Both the position numbers and the translations under genes were made by a program. From Glandiceps talaboti (Eukaryota; Hemichordata; Enteropneusta; Spengelidae), in the NCBI RefSeq assembly GCF_964340395.1, contig NC_135571.1:5984953-6048952 (forward strand): a stretch of 64,000 nt of DNA, written 5' to 3'. Shown here piece after piece: positions 63,462 through 64,000 of this stretch. The notes beneath the pieces are model-generated. The model was not told the origin of the DNA. It did not search any database and worked only from the letters and a program-made list of their open reading frames with translations. Position 1 is the stretch's first letter. Every line of letters starts with the position of its first letter.

Positions 63462-64000
63462 ATAAACATAACCTGGTCAGGGGTGTTACCCAACTTTGCA
63501 TAGTCATAATCTGGTCAGGGGTGTTACCCAACTTTGCATAGTCATAACCTGGTCAGGGGCACTACCCAACTTTGCATAGTCATAACCTGGTCAGGGGCAC
63601 TACACAACTTTGCATAGTCATAACCTGGTCAGGGGCACTACCCAACTTTGCATAGTCATGATCTAGTCAGGGGCATTACCCAACTTTGCATAGTCATAAC
63701 CTGGTCAGGGGCACTACACAACTTTGCATAGTCATGATCTAGTCAGGGGCATTACCCAACTTTGCATAGTCATAACCTAGTCAGGGGCACTACCCAACTT
63801 TGCATAGTTATAATCTGGTCAGGGGCATTACCCAACTTTGCATAGTCATAACCTGGTCAGGGGCATTACCCAACTTTGCATAGTCATAACCTGGTCAGGG
63901 GCACTACACAACTTTGCATAGTCATGATCTAGTCAGGGGCATTACCCAACTTTGCATAGTCATAACCTAGTCAGGGGCACTACCCAACTTTGCATAGTTA
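63462..64000. repeat. 38 bp minisatellite, ≥14 copies, open at window end
   Basis: The unit is ataacctggtcaggggcact plus acccaactttgcatagtc. Variants (atgatctag, cattaccc, actacaca, atagtt) recur in the same order 5 units (190 bp) apart at the 3' end. Confidence 0.97.

Overview
This is animal nuclear DNA: AT-rich, with introns, microsatellites, minisatellites, SINE-like and foldback elements, and no operons or Shine-Dalgarno sites. The only gene I can support is a multi-exon cGMP-inhibited cyclic nucleotide phosphodiesterase of the PDE3 family on the + strand. Twelve coding exons lie between 45313 and 56456, with GT-AG borders and consistent phases. Joined, they give 844 codons plus a stop. 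The protein has the PDE3-specific region, the regulatory RRMS segment, the complete catalytic HD domain including the PDE3-type insert, and a charged C-terminus. The N-terminal membrane-association exons are missing. The first exon seen starts at an acceptor in phase 0, so more coding sequence lies upstream, probably outside the window. The organism is most likely an invertebrate metazoan, perhaps an invertebrate deuterostome, judging by the intron-rich PDE3, the MetaSINE/Deu-like SINEs and the repeated ACATGTACATGT-type words. I cannot name the species.

Bases 1-45312 hold no exon I can defend. They are probably the long 5' intron of the PDE3 gene or intergenic DNA. The stretch is a patchwork of tandem arrays (84, 35, 60, 58, 32, 59, about 50 and 28 bp units), microsatellites (CA, GA, TATG, AT, ACC), a 5'-truncated non-LTR retrotransposon end on the - strand (18950-19430), two tRNA-derived SINEs (about 2440 and 20870), and several foldback families. 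One foldback family with a long one-sided tail recurs at least eight times, once directly against the last PDE3 exon.

Bases 45313-56456 hold the gene. The introns are 0.4-1.1 kb, and nearly every one carries its own tandem or foldback repeat. In three introns the repeats are visibly derived from the neighbouring exon edge: a ghost copy of an acceptor plus exon start, and ghost copies of two exon-end/donor segments.

Bases 56457-64000 are the 3' UTR and downstream DNA. They contain a CCAAT-bearing array, a foldback element, an array of octamer-like ATTTGCAT words, a roughly 50 bp array, a MITE with 19 bp perfect terminal repeats, and a 38 bp minisatellite that runs off the window end.

I found no new multi-gene system. 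The most novel material is the exon-edge-derived intron sequence in PDE3, the satellite seeded from a SINE tail, and an array of four palindromic NFI-type sites spaced exactly 32 bp apart.
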